Assembly: GCF_020423045.1 (NCBI RefSeq)
Contig: NZ_CP081943.1
Span: forward strand, 3,224,001 to 3,288,000
Length of the DNA: 64,000 nucleotides
Direction of reading: 5' to 3'
From: Pseudomonas sp. MM213
GTDB lineage: Bacteria > Pseudomonadota > Gammaproteobacteria > Pseudomonadales > Pseudomonadaceae
This document shows positions 35,196-45,290 of the stretch, in pieces. The position numbers and the translations under genes were made by a program. The first letter of the stretch is position 1; each line of letters starts with the position of its first letter. The notes beneath the pieces are model-generated. The model searched no databases. It worked only from the letters and a program-made list of their open reading frames with translations, and was not told the origin of the DNA.

Positions 35196-35207
35196 AGGCC
35201 CAAAAGC

Positions 35208-35269
35208 ATCGCCGGCAAGCCGGCTCCTACAAGGGCAAATCCCTGTAGGAGCCGGCTTGCCGGCGAAGG
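35208..35269. repeat. Compact REP pair
   Basis: Two inverted GGAGCCGGCTTGCCGGCGA units separated by only about 13 bp, between the LysR gene and the NAD(P)-binding gene. Confidence 0.88.
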
Positions 35270-35283
35270 TTTAAGCCACGCTA

Positions 35284-35898
35284 TCAATACCCAACTGTGA
35301 ACCGCTGCCGAGAGTGCTTCGGCGCTTCCACTTCATCGATCATCGCAATCGCATAATCAGCAAACGTAATCCAGCTACGCCCTTCACTACTCACTAGCAA
35401 ATCATCCTTGCCGATCCGGGATTTCCCAGTACGCTCGCCTTCGACAAACTCCGCCGAGGGCGACAGGAAGGTCCAGTCCAGTTCCTGTTCCTTGCGCAGG
35501 TTTTCGAGAAACAACGCACCGGCGCTGGCCTCTGCCTTGTATTCCGCCGGGAAGCCTTCGCTGTCGATGACGCGGGTGCCGTCCGGCAGCAACAGCGAAC
35601 CGGCACCGCCCACCACCAGCAGACGTTTCACCCCGGCCTTCTTCACCGGCGCCACAACGGCAGCGGCGGGAATCGTGGCGAAATGTGCCGCGCTGATGAC
35701 CACATCATGCCCCGTCACAGCGGCTTGCAAGGCGTCGCCATCCAGCACGTCGACATTCTTGCTGACCACCCCGGCACGCTGGCCGATTTTCGACGTATCG
35801 CGCGCGATGGCCGTAACGCTATGACCACGACGCAGGGCTTCTTCCAACAGTTGGCTGCCGGCACGGCCGGTGGCACCGATGATTGCGATGTTGCTCAT
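35284..35898 (-). CDS. NAD(P)H-binding atypical short-chain dehydrogenase
   Basis: 204 residues. The Rossmann N-terminus 'IAIIGATGRAGSQLLEEALRRGH' (core GATGRAGSQLLEEALRRG) holds the GxxGxxG motif. The rest resembles YwnB/NmrA-like atypical SDRs, which often lack the Tyr-Lys active site; I see no clear YxxxK. It may be a redox sensor or reductase. The ATG follows GGAGAA. It is 41 bp from the next gene upstream on the same strand, likely co-transcribed. Confidence 0.82.
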   Translation of the reverse strand: MSNIAIIGATGRAGSQLLEEALRRGHSVTAIARDTSKIGQRAGVVSKNVDVLDGDALQAAVTGHDVVISAAHFATIPAAAVVAPVKKAGVKRLLVVGGAGSLLLPDGTRVIDSEGFPAEYKAEASAGALFLENLRKEQELDWTFLSPSAEFVEGERTGKSRIGKDDLLVSSEGRSWITFADYAIAMIDEVEAPKHSRQRFTVGY

Positions 35899-35939
35899 GA
35901 CGTTCTCCAGTGTGGATCAGTGTGAGTGGGTGAATCGGG

Positions 35940-36815
35940 TTACCACTTCATCTCGCCCTTGGCGACTTTGGCGCTCAGCTCCAGCGAGCTTTCTTCGCCC
36001 AGTTTCGGGTAGCGTTTTTTCATCGCGGCGATCAGCGCGGCGGCGTCTTTGGCCTTGGCGGTTTCTTCGTCGAAGGCTTTGATGTAATCCGCGGTGAACT
36101 GCACGGCGGCCAGGGAGCGGGCACTTTTGCCAAGGTAGTGACCCGGCACGAGGGTGTGCGGTTTCAGGGTTTCGATGGAGTGCAGCGTAGCCAGCCAGTC
36201 AGCGTGGGACTGCGCGGTTTGGGTATCGGCCATCCATACGTGAATGTTTTCTGCGACGACCACGCCACCGACCACCGCCTTGATCGACGGGATCCACACA
36301 AAAGTGCGATCCGGTTGTTTGCCCTCAAGACCCACCACCTGCAACTTCTGCCCTTCGAGCATCAGGCTGTCACCCTTGAGTACGTCCGGCACGATGGTTT
36401 TGGCCGGCACGTCGGCCCCCATTTTCGGCCCCCAGAACGCCAGTTTGCCGTCGACGGTTTGCTTGATGTGGTCCACGGTCGGTTGCGAAGCGAGCACCTT
36501 GGCGTTGGGGAACGCGGCGGTCAGGGTGTCGAGGCCGAAGTAGTAATCCGGGTCACCGTGACTAATGTAGATGGTGGTCAGTTGCTTGCCGCTGGCGCGG
36601 ATTTTTTCCACCACTTGCTCGGCCTGGGATTTGCCGAATTGCGCGTCCACCAGAATCGCGTCTTTCTCGCCGCTGACCAGCACCGACGTCACCGGGAAGA
36701 TCGCTTTCTCGCCGGGGTTGTAAACATCCAGCGTCAGCGTCGATGCCGCCGCGTGGGCCGCGAAACCGAGGGTGGCCGTGGCCAGCAAAATACGCTTGAG
36801 GTTGAAACCGATCAT
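35940..36815 (-). CDS. Exported metallo-beta-lactamase-fold protein with a non-canonical metal motif
   Basis: 291 residues with a Sec signal peptide ('LLATATLGFAAHAAAS'), so periplasmic. The MBL fold is recognisable ('SVLVSGEKDAILVDAQFGKS', 'LVPGHYLG'), but the HxHxDH metal motif reads 'SHGDPDYYFG': the second His is Asp and the last His is Tyr. It may bind one metal in a different way or have lost hydrolase activity. GGAGC precedes the ATG. It is divergent from a LysR gene (37027), its likely regulator. Confidence 0.85.
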   Translation of the reverse strand: MIGFNLKRILLATATLGFAAHAAASTLTLDVYNPGEKAIFPVTSVLVSGEKDAILVDAQFGKSQAEQVVEKIRASGKQLTTIYISHGDPDYYFGLDTLTAAFPNAKVLASQPTVDHIKQTVDGKLAFWGPKMGADVPAKTIVPDVLKGDSLMLEGQKLQVVGLEGKQPDRTFVWIPSIKAVVGGVVVAENIHVWMADTQTAQSHADWLATLHSIETLKPHTLVPGHYLGKSARSLAAVQFTADYIKAFDEETAKAKDAAALIAAMKKRYPKLGEESSLELSAKVAKGEMKW

Positions 36816-36846
36816 CTGTTGCTCCGTTGTTTGATAGACGCCCTTT

Positions 36847-36944
36847 GTGTAGGAGCCGGCTTGCTGGCGATGGATTTGAAGACGCCGCGTTTATCCAGGA
36901 ACTACGCGTTATCAACACCGCCCGCAGCAAGCCGGCTCCTACAG
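36847..36944. repeat. REP pair (GGAGCCGGCTTGC type)
   Basis: Inverted units at both ends of the divergent region between the MBL and LysR genes; the right unit is degenerate on its inner side. Confidence 0.82.
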
Positions 36945-37026
36945 AATATGGACAGAGCTTAGTTGCCTTATTCGTTACAAAAAATGCGATGCTTAGACAT
37001 AGTTTGTTTCTGAAAGCGGGCAAATC

Positions 37027-37932
37027 ATGGATCGTCTACAAGCAATGCGCGTATTCGTCACGGTGGTCGACCTCGGCAGCCAGTCGGCCGCCGCCGATCA
37101 CCTGGACCTGTCGCGGCCGGTGGTTTCGCGGTATCTGGCGGAACTGGAAGACTGGGTCGGCGCGCGCCTGATGCATCGCACCACGCGTAAATTGAGCCTG
37201 ACCGCCGCCGGCAGTGAAATCCTGCCGCGCTGTCGGCAGATGCTCGACCTGTCCACGGACATGCAGGCCGCCGTCAGCGAGCCGGACGATGCGCCGCGGG
37301 GCCTGCTGCGGATCAGCGTCAGCACCTCGTTCGGCCAGGCGCAATTGGCGGATGCGATGGCCGCCTACGTCAAACGTTACCCCGGCGTCAGCATCGACCT
37401 GCAGATGCTCGACCGCACGGTGAACCTGGTGGATGAGCGCATCGATCTGGCGATTCGGACCAGCAATGACCTGGACCCGAACCTCATTGCGCGACGGCTG
37501 ACGGTCTGCCGCTCGGTGATCTGCGCCGCCCCCGCTTACCTGCAGGAGCACCCGACGCCAATGCGGGTGGAAGACCTGAGCCAGCACAACTGCCTGACCC
37601 ACTCCTACTTCGGCAAAAGCCTGTGGCATTTCGAGCAGGACGGCGAACCGGTCTCGGTGCCGGTGCAGGGCAACATCAGCGCCAACGAAGCGAGCACCCT
37701 GCTGCGCGCAACAATCGCTGGCGCCGGGGTGGCGATGCTGCCGAGTTATCAGGCGGGTGTGCATATCCACAGCGGCGAACTGATCCGCCTGCTGCCCCAG
37801 GCCGAACCGCGCCAGATGAACATCTACGCGGTGTATGCCTCACGCAAACACATGCCGGCGGCATTGCGCAGCGTGCTGGATTTTCTGGTGCTGCGGTTTC
37901 CGGAAGAACCAGAGTGGGATGCCGGCTTGTGA
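37027..37932 (+). CDS. LysR-family regulator
   Basis: 301 residues, CrgA/PA2877-like branch by appearance. The N-terminal HTH is 'SQSAAADHLDLSRPVVSRYLAEL' (core SAAADHLDLSRPVVSRYL) and the effector domain spans 90-295. It probably controls the divergent MBL and NAD(P)-binding genes. Inducer unknown. Confidence 0.88.
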   Translation: MDRLQAMRVFVTVVDLGSQSAAADHLDLSRPVVSRYLAELEDWVGARLMHRTTRKLSLTAAGSEILPRCRQMLDLSTDMQAAVSEPDDAPRGLLRISVSTSFGQAQLADAMAAYVKRYPGVSIDLQMLDRTVNLVDERIDLAIRTSNDLDPNLIARRLTVCRSVICAAPAYLQEHPTPMRVEDLSQHNCLTHSYFGKSLWHFEQDGEPVSVPVQGNISANEASTLLRATIAGAGVAMLPSYQAGVHIHSGELIRLLPQAEPRQMNIYAVYASRKHMPAALRSVLDFLVLRFPEEPEWDAGL

Positions 37933-37941
37933 ATACGTTCC

Positions 37942-38036
37942 CCTGTAGGAGCCGGCTTGCTGGCGATGGCGTCCGTCCAGTCAATAAACTGGTTGACTGG
38001 CCCACCGCTATCGCCAGCAAGCCGGCTCCTACAGGG
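37942..38036. repeat. REP pair (GGAGCCGGCTTGC type)
   Basis: Inverted REP units around a 37-bp spacer, just after the LysR stop. Confidence 0.9.
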
Positions 38037-38131
38037 GCATCAGCGTTCTGAAAGCCGCTTAACTGGCAACTCACTGCCGCTGACCTATGCTGAACTTAGT
38101 ACCGAAGGGTATTCGTTCAGAGGTCAACGCC

Positions 38132-38308
38132 ATGAACACGAAAACAAGAAGATACCTCGCCATTTTCATCACCTGCGCGGTGACGCTGGCGCTGTACGGC
38201 ACCGCGGCGTGGCGCGTTGAGCAATTGCGAAACCTGCCCCGTGAGTACGCGAGCTGCAACTTCGAGCGCTGCATTCCCCACAACGCGACCCTCAACGCCC
38301 TCCGGTGA
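38132..38308 (+). CDS. Small single-pass membrane protein, unknown function
   Basis: 58 residues. A basic N-terminus ('MNTKTRRYL') is followed by one hydrophobic segment ('AIFITCAVTLALYGTAAW') and a short tail with two cysteines ('ASCNFERCIPHN'), which could form a disulfide outside the membrane. I use the ATG at 38132; the frame extends to 38087. It converges on pobR with a 9-bp gap. The coding call rests on the clear signal-anchor pattern. Confidence 0.6.
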   Translation: MNTKTRRYLAIFITCAVTLALYGTAAWRVEQLRNLPREYASCNFERCIPHNATLNALR

Positions 38309-38317
38309 TGAAGGGGA

Positions 38318-39214
38318 TCAGGCCTCGTTGTCCTGATCGGCCTTCAAGCGGTCGCGGAACGCCTTGGGTGAGATCCCCACACGACGCCGGAACAGGCGCG
38401 TGAAGTTGGTCGGATCGGAAAACCCCAACACATCGGACATTTCATAAATGGTCATGCTGGTGTAGGTCAGCAAACGCTTGGCCTCCAGCAATTGCCGCTC
38501 GTGCATGATCTGCAACGCCGGTTGTCCCGCCAATTCACGGCACGTGCCGTTGAGGTGCGACACCGAAATCCCCAGCCGATGCGCCAGGTCTTCGACCTTG
38601 ACGTGCTGGCGATACGTCTCTTCCACCAGTTGGATAAACCCGTTGAGGTATTCCCGCGCACGCTGCGGACGCTGACTGGCCGAGCGACGCTGCAACGCCT
38701 GCCGGCTGACCCACACCATGATCACGCTGACCAGCGAATGCATGAGCATTTCCCGGGCCGGTTGATGACCGGTGTATTCGGTTTGCAGCGCAGAAAACAG
38801 GCTGTTGAGGTACTCGCTGTCGTTGCCGGCCGGATAACTTTCGGCCTGGGCCAGGGCATTCACCGAGTTGCCCAATTGCGCCTGAAGATGGGCGACCAGC
38901 GGCGCGGCGAGGGTCACGACAAAGCCTTCGACATCCTCGGAAAAACGATAACCGTGCACCGATAACGGCGGCAGAACCAGGATCGCCGGTTCGCCCAATT
39001 GCGTACGCTTGCCTTCGATTTCAAGCTCTGCCTGACCTTTGAACACGAAGAGTAATTGGCATAAATCGGCGTGGCGATGGGGTTTGATTTCCCACTGGTG
39101 TTCGCGGCTGCGTTTGGAAATGGTTTCACAGTGCAGCAAGTCCGGGGTCGGCCAGTCCAGGCTTTCACCGTAGAGCTTGAACACCGGTATCGAAGGCAGG
39201 GCAGGCTTGTTCAT
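38318..39214 (-). CDS. pobR: AraC-family activator PobR
   Basis: 298 residues. The N-terminal cupin ('HRHADLCQLLFVFKGQAELEI'; core HADLCQLLFVFKGQAELE) should bind 4-hydroxybenzoate. The C-terminal AraC domain has two HTH motifs ('VEDLAHRLGISVSHLN', 'SDVLGFSDPTNFTRLFRRRVG'; second core DVLGFSDPTNFTRLFRR). It is divergent from pobA with a 179-bp shared promoter region, as for PobR/PobC activators in pseudomonads. The start 'MNKPALP' is the likely N-terminus; the frame remains open upstream. Confidence 0.88.
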   Translation of the reverse strand: MNKPALPSIPVFKLYGESLDWPTPDLLHCETISKRSREHQWEIKPHRHADLCQLLFVFKGQAELEIEGKRTQLGEPAILVLPPLSVHGYRFSEDVEGFVVTLAAPLVAHLQAQLGNSVNALAQAESYPAGNDSEYLNSLFSALQTEYTGHQPAREMLMHSLVSVIMVWVSRQALQRRSASQRPQRAREYLNGFIQLVEETYRQHVKVEDLAHRLGISVSHLNGTCRELAGQPALQIMHERQLLEAKRLLTYTSMTIYEMSDVLGFSDPTNFTRLFRRRVGISPKAFRDRLKADQDNEA

Positions 39215-39216
39215 AA

Positions 39217-40587
<1,371 letters not shown>

Positions 40588-40666
40588 CCTGCTACCGACT
40601 TACACTGGCGAGCATCCCCGCTCGCCCTTGCCTCCTGCGGGACCCTCACTGCCCGCAGGTTTTCCC

Positions 40667-42184
40667 GTGACCAATCTCAACCAGCCTGAAACGCCCAAAC
40701 CGGCCATCCGGAGCGTGCTGATCGCCCTGATGCTGGCCATCTTTCTCGGGGCGCTGGATCAGACGATCGTCGCTGTATCGATGCCCGCCATCTCCGCGCA
40801 GTTCAAGGACGTCAGCTTGTTGGCCTGGGTGATTTCCGGCTACATGGTGGCGATGACCGTGGCCGTGCCGATCTACGGCAAACTCGGCGACCTGTACGGT
40901 CGGCGCAAGTTGATGCTGTTCGGCATGGGGCTGTTCACGATTGCTTCGTTCTTCTGCGGCATGGCCCAGAGCATGGAGCAACTGGTGCTGGCGCGGATTC
41001 TTCAGGGCATTGGCGCCGGCGGGATGATTTCGGTCAGCCAGGCGATCATCGGCGACATCGTGCCGCCTCGCGAACGCGGTCGTTATCAGGGCTATTTCAG
41101 CAGCATGTACGCGGTGGCCAGCGTCGCCGGGCCGGTGCTCGGCGGTTACATGACCGAATACCTGTCCTGGCGCTGGGTGTTCCTGATCAACCTGCCGCTG
41201 GGCCTTGGCGCCTGGCTGGTCGCCCGTCACACCTTGGTCGGGCTCCCGGTGCCGCAGCGCAAACCGATCATCGATTACCTCGGCACCGTGTTGATGATCA
41301 TCGGTTTGACCGCCTTGTTGCTCGGCATTACTCAGGTCGGCCAGGGGCATTCGTGGCGCAGCGCCGAGGTGCTGGGTTTGCTGGGTTGTGCGGTGGTGGT
41401 CCTGGCGTTGTTCGTCGGGCATGAGCGCCGTGCACGGGAGCCGTTGCTGCCGATGCACCTGTTCGCCAACCGCAATGCGATCCTGTGCTGGTGCACGATT
41501 TTCTTCACCAGTTTCCAGGCGATTTCGTTGATTGTGCTGATGCCGTTGCGCTTCCAGAGCGTGACCGGCGCCGGGGCCGACAGTGCCGCGCTGCACCTGT
41601 TGCCACTGGCCATGGGTTTGCCGATCGGCGCGTATTTCGCCGGGCGCCGAACCTCGGTGACCGGGCGCTATAAACCGATGATTCTCGCGGGCGCCCTCCT
41701 CATGCCGATCTCGATCCTCGGGATGGCGTTCAGTCCGCCACAGGCGGTGGTGCTCAGCAGTCTGTTCATGGTGCTCAGCGGGATCGCCTCCGGCATGCAA
41801 TTCCCGACGTCCTTGGTCGGGACGCAGAATTCGGTGGAACAACGGGACATCGGCGTGGCGACCAGCACCACCAACCTGTTCCGCTCCCTGGGCGGCGCGG
41901 TGGGCGTGGCGTTGATGTCGGCGTTGTTGCTGGCATTGCTGCAAGACTCGAGTTTCGCCCATCTGGCCGGCTCTACGCTGATTGCCGAGGGCAGCTCCGG
42001 GAACGTTTTGCTGGATGGCCTGAACGCCGCGCCGGGGGATGCGCAGAACGCCTTGCGCGCCGAACTGCTGCTGACCTTCCGGCATTTGTTGATGGTCAGT
42101 GCGGCGGTGTCGTTGCTTGGGTTGGCGGCGGCGATTGCCATGCCGAACCGGGTGTTGCGTGGGCGGGAAGACAAGGCTCGGTAG
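40667..42184 (+). CDS. MFS drug efflux transporter (EmrB/QacA, DHA2 type)
   Basis: 505 residues with 14 predicted membrane segments. Motifs: 'LGALDQTIVAVSMPAI' (motif D1), 'GKLGDLYGRRKLML' (motif A), 'RILQGIGAGGMISVSQAIIGD' (motif B/C region; core RILQGIGAGGMISVSQ). It exports small toxic compounds in exchange for protons. I start at GTG 40667, preceded by GCAGGT, because no ATG lies close by in frame. It is 79 bp after pobA on the same strand and may be co-transcribed; an aromatic-acid substrate is possible but unproved. Confidence 0.85.
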   Translation: MTNLNQPETPKPAIRSVLIALMLAIFLGALDQTIVAVSMPAISAQFKDVSLLAWVISGYMVAMTVAVPIYGKLGDLYGRRKLMLFGMGLFTIASFFCGMAQSMEQLVLARILQGIGAGGMISVSQAIIGDIVPPRERGRYQGYFSSMYAVASVAGPVLGGYMTEYLSWRWVFLINLPLGLGAWLVARHTLVGLPVPQRKPIIDYLGTVLMIIGLTALLLGITQVGQGHSWRSAEVLGLLGCAVVVLALFVGHERRAREPLLPMHLFANRNAILCWCTIFFTSFQAISLIVLMPLRFQSVTGAGADSAALHLLPLAMGLPIGAYFAGRRTSVTGRYKPMILAGALLMPISILGMAFSPPQAVVLSSLFMVLSGIASGMQFPTSLVGTQNSVEQRDIGVATSTTNLFRSLGGAVGVALMSALLLALLQDSSFAHLAGSTLIAEGSSGNVLLDGLNAAPGDAQNALRAELLLTFRHLLMVSAAVSLLGLAAAIAMPNRVLRGREDKAR

Positions 42185-42200
42185 TTGAACCGAGTCGCGG

Positions 42201-42269
42201 CCTTCGCGGGCAAGCCTCGCTCCTACAAGAGCCATGCAAACCTGTAGGAGCGAGGCTTGCCCGCGAAGA
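42201..42269. repeat. Compact REP pair (CTTCGCGGGCAAGCC type)
   Basis: Two inverted REP units with an about 13-bp spacer, between convergent genes. Confidence 0.9.
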
Positions 42270-42291
42270 CGTCATCCCATGTGATAGAGAT

Positions 42292-43140
42292 TCAAGGGCT
42301 GTAATACCCCACAGCCACCAGAAATTGCCCGACCTTCTTCAGGTACGCATGCTTGTCCTCGACCTTGCCGGTCACGGGGTTTTTCCACCGATACGCGTAT
42401 TCGCCATAATCCTGCCCGGCCATCAACGCCAGGATCGGCTCGCCGACCGGTTTGCCTTCAGGGTCCTTGATCTTGCCGAAATCGGTATTGATCAAGCGCA
42501 GATTTGTACCGTGGGCGACGTAACGCTGGGTATCCAGGTTGACGACGAACACATACAAGTCATCCTGCAAATAACCGCCCTTGAGCGAGTTGATCGACGT
42601 GAGCGTGCCCTTCTCGTCCTTGGCCAGATCGGTCGCCGCTTTGTTCAGCAACGCCATCGCCTGCTCCGCCGACGCCCGTGGCAAGTAGTAACCCACCGCC
42701 AGAATCCGCTGGCCGACCCGTTGGTAGAACACATGCTTGCGTTCGACCTTGCCGTCGGACCAGTTCTGCCAGCGATACTCCGCTTGCTGAATGCCATTGC
42801 CCTCCGGCACTTTCAACGCGTCCTTGAAAGCCTTCTGCAAATCCGGCCCGAGCACATCCGATACATCACGCCCGATCAACGCCGAAGAAGGCCCACCGCT
42901 GGCGAGCATCACGCCTTTGGTATCGAGCACGAACACGTAGCGGTCCTTGTCGACAAACTCGCCCTGACGACTGAAGGCCGCGAATGCCTTGTCGCCATTG
43001 TCGTGGTAATAGGCCAGGGCTTTTTCCAGCAAGGCGATGGCGGCCTGGCTGTCGTCCTTCTCGGTCCCGGCGGCTTGCGCCTGCCCCAGGCACAGCAACA
43101 GCATCCCGCCCAGCAGGGCCAACCTGTGCAAAAACCCCAT
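42292..43140 (-). CDS. Periplasmic double Cache-domain protein
   Basis: 282 residues with a signal peptide ('LALLGGMLLLCLGQAQAA'). Two similar single-Cache domains follow: 'DRYVFVLDTKGVMLASGG...VFYQRVGQRILAVGYYLP' and 'DLYVFVVNLDTQRYVAHG...AYLKKVGQFLVAVGYYSP' (abbreviated). It has no kinase, cyclase or chemotaxis output domain, so it is a free extracytoplasmic ligand-binding protein that probably works with a separate receptor. Ligand unknown. Confidence 0.85.
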   Translation of the reverse strand: MGFLHRLALLGGMLLLCLGQAQAAGTEKDDSQAAIALLEKALAYYHDNGDKAFAAFSRQGEFVDKDRYVFVLDTKGVMLASGGPSSALIGRDVSDVLGPDLQKAFKDALKVPEGNGIQQAEYRWQNWSDGKVERKHVFYQRVGQRILAVGYYLPRASAEQAMALLNKAATDLAKDEKGTLTSINSLKGGYLQDDLYVFVVNLDTQRYVAHGTNLRLINTDFGKIKDPEGKPVGEPILALMAGQDYGEYAYRWKNPVTGKVEDKHAYLKKVGQFLVAVGYYSP

Positions 43141-43259
43141 TGCGCATCCCTCGTTCTCTTCGGTGTTTGAAGAGCGTAGACGGCAATGGGGTATGTATGG
43201 ATATTCAGCGAACCGCAGTCTGCAAAATGGTATTGCAGCGAATTACCGCGCCTTCAGCC

Positions 43260-44135
43260 TCAAGGCCTGGCCCGCAACTGTTGCTGCAAATTCTGAATCT
43301 GCGCCTGAAGGGTGTTGATGTTGCGGGTGACCTGGCTACGGAAGGCGTCGAACTCGGCGGTACTGGACGGGCCTGACGCGGCGGCCGGGCGGTTGTCCTG
43401 TTCGCTTTTGAGCACGATCAGGTCTTGTTCCAGACGTTCGATGGCGGCGCTCGGGTTGCCTTGTTTTTTCAGCGCAGTGATGTCGGCGCCGAGGCTTTTT
43501 AGCTGGGCTTCGAATTTTTCAGTATCCGCCGGGGCGCTTTTCAGGGCGGCCAGTTCGCTGCTCAGGGCTTTGACCTGGGCCTGCAATTGCGTGTTGACGG
43601 TCTGGTGCTCGGTGTTCTGGGCGGTGGCTTGCGCCAGGCGCTTGTCCAGATCGGCGGTTTGCGCAGTCATTTGCGCCAGACGCTTGTCCAGGTCCGACGT
43701 CTGGCCGGCAACGCCCTGCTGCTGTTTGCTCTGGTCCTGGAGTTTGCTTTCCAGCTGCCTGATTTGCAGTTTCAGCGCTTCGCTGTCGCTGGTGACGTTG
43801 GTCTGACTGGCGACCACCTTGCCGGAAATGTCCTGCAAGCGTCCCGCCGCATCCTCACTGATACGCGCGAAACTTTCCTGGGTCGCCACCAGTTGCTGTT
43901 CCATCAGCGAGATCTGCTGAAAGCTCCACCACGCAAGGCCAGCGAACGCAAAGAACAAGGCACCGACCAGCGCCCACAACGGACCGGTGCTGGCCGCCCT
44001 GACCTTGACCACCGGCGGCGTGCGCGAATGCACGGCGGTGCGGGCGGTGGGTACAAAATCATCGTCGTCGAGGCTGTCGGCACGCAGGCTCGGTACATCG
44101 TCGAAGTCGTCGTTGGCATCGTTACGCATGGACAT
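43260..44135 (-). CDS. Inner-membrane coiled-coil protein
   Basis: 291 residues. An acidic cytoplasmic N-terminus (1-48), one membrane segment ('LWALVGALFFAFAGLAWWSF', about 53-72) and a long coiled coil to about 240 with two near-identical heptad blocks ('SDLDKRLAQMTAQTADLDKR' and 'DLDKRLAQATAQ'). It ends with another amphipathic helix. Homologues are sometimes labelled ATPase, but there is no Walker motif. Probably a periplasmic structural or scaffold protein. Confidence 0.8.
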   Translation of the reverse strand: MSMRNDANDDFDDVPSLRADSLDDDDFVPTARTAVHSRTPPVVKVRAASTGPLWALVGALFFAFAGLAWWSFQQISLMEQQLVATQESFARISEDAAGRLQDISGKVVASQTNVTSDSEALKLQIRQLESKLQDQSKQQQGVAGQTSDLDKRLAQMTAQTADLDKRLAQATAQNTEHQTVNTQLQAQVKALSSELAALKSAPADTEKFEAQLKSLGADITALKKQGNPSAAIERLEQDLIVLKSEQDNRPAAASGPSSTAEFDAFRSQVTRNINTLQAQIQNLQQQLRARP

Positions 44136-44243
44136 TGAGTCAACCTTTGTGGAACGCGGTGATGGCTTGATGGGGCGAAGTATAAACCCGTCAGCCGCAT
44201 CGATTGACCCTGAACCCCACTCTGCGTTCAGTAACGGGGTTTG

Positions 44244-45236
44244 TCAGTGAATGTCCTGAGCCTTCCACCAGCCGCAGAACTCATCGAGCGCAGTCCAGAG
44301 ACTGACCTTCGGGTCGTAGTCCAGATAATGCCGCGCGCGGCTGATGTCCAGGGTGAAATTTTTGTTCATCACTTGCATGCCCAAGCGCGACAGGGTCGGC
44401 TCGGGGCGACCCGGCCACAGCTTGCACGCACCCTCGTTGAGCGCCGCCACGGCGTAGGCCAACCCGTAGGAACGGTAGCGGGTCACCTGTGGGACGTCCA
44501 TTTTGCGCATGACGTAATTGACCACGTCCCACAACGGAATTGGCGTGCCGTTGCTGATGTTGTAGGCCTTGCCCAACGCCGAACCGCCGGCCAGCAAGCT
44601 GCTGAGCAACGCTTCGTTGAGGTTTTGCACGCTGGTGAAATCAACCTTGTTCAAACCGTTTCCGATGATTGCCAGGCGACCTTTGCGTTGCATGTTCAGC
44701 AGTCGCGGGAAGATACTCATGTCACCGGCACCGGTCACGAAACGCGGGCGCAGGGCCAGGGTTTCGAGGCCGAACTCCTGGGCGCCGAAGACCTTTTGCT
44801 CGGCCAGGAATTTGGTCGCGGCGTAGGGATGCTTGAAGCGCTTGGGCACCTGCTCTTCGGTCAATCCGAGGTGATCGCGGCCGTCGAAGTAGATCGACGG
44901 CGAGGACAAATGCACCAGTCGCCGCACGCGTTGCTTCAGGCAGGCTTCGACCACGTTTTCGGTGACCTGCACGTTGCCTTGATGAAAGTCCTGATAGCGT
45001 CCCCACACGCCGACAGCACCGGCGCAATGCACCACGGCTTCGACGTCGGAACACAGATCGCGCGCCAGTTGCGGGTCGCTCAAGTCGCCCGCAATGAACT
45101 CGGCGCCACGGCGCACCAGATGTTCGACGCTTTCGGCCCGGCGACCGTTGACCCGCACGTCCAGGCCCTGCTCCAGGGCGAAACGCGCAAAGCGCCCGCC
45201 GATGAAGCCGCTTGCGCCGGTGACCAGAATCTTCAT
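44244..45236 (-). CDS. NAD(P)-dependent epimerase/dehydratase family protein
   Basis: 330 residues, extended SDR. The cofactor motif 'GASGFIGG' is near the N-terminus, and the active-site Ser and 'YAATKFLAE' (YxxxK) are present. It resembles 3-beta-hydroxysteroid dehydrogenase/isomerase-type and OleD-like reductases more than nucleotide-sugar epimerases. The substrate cannot be fixed from sequence. It sits 54 bp downstream of argP on the same strand. Confidence 0.85.
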   Translation of the reverse strand: MKILVTGASGFIGGRFARFALEQGLDVRVNGRRAESVEHLVRRGAEFIAGDLSDPQLARDLCSDVEAVVHCAGAVGVWGRYQDFHQGNVQVTENVVEACLKQRVRRLVHLSSPSIYFDGRDHLGLTEEQVPKRFKHPYAATKFLAEQKVFGAQEFGLETLALRPRFVTGAGDMSIFPRLLNMQRKGRLAIIGNGLNKVDFTSVQNLNEALLSSLLAGGSALGKAYNISNGTPIPLWDVVNYVMRKMDVPQVTRYRSYGLAYAVAALNEGACKLWPGRPEPTLSRLGMQVMNKNFTLDISRARHYLDYDPKVSLWTALDEFCGWWKAQDIH

Positions 45237-45290
45237 GTAGTGCTCCGAATATTTCGTTTTGCGTAGTGCGTGAGGTCTTGACGCTGCCGG

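Noticed and set aside
40646..42235. A 529-codon minus-strand frame opposite the MFS efflux gene
   Set aside because: Composition dominated by His, Arg and Gln; the plus strand encodes a clear 14-segment transporter.
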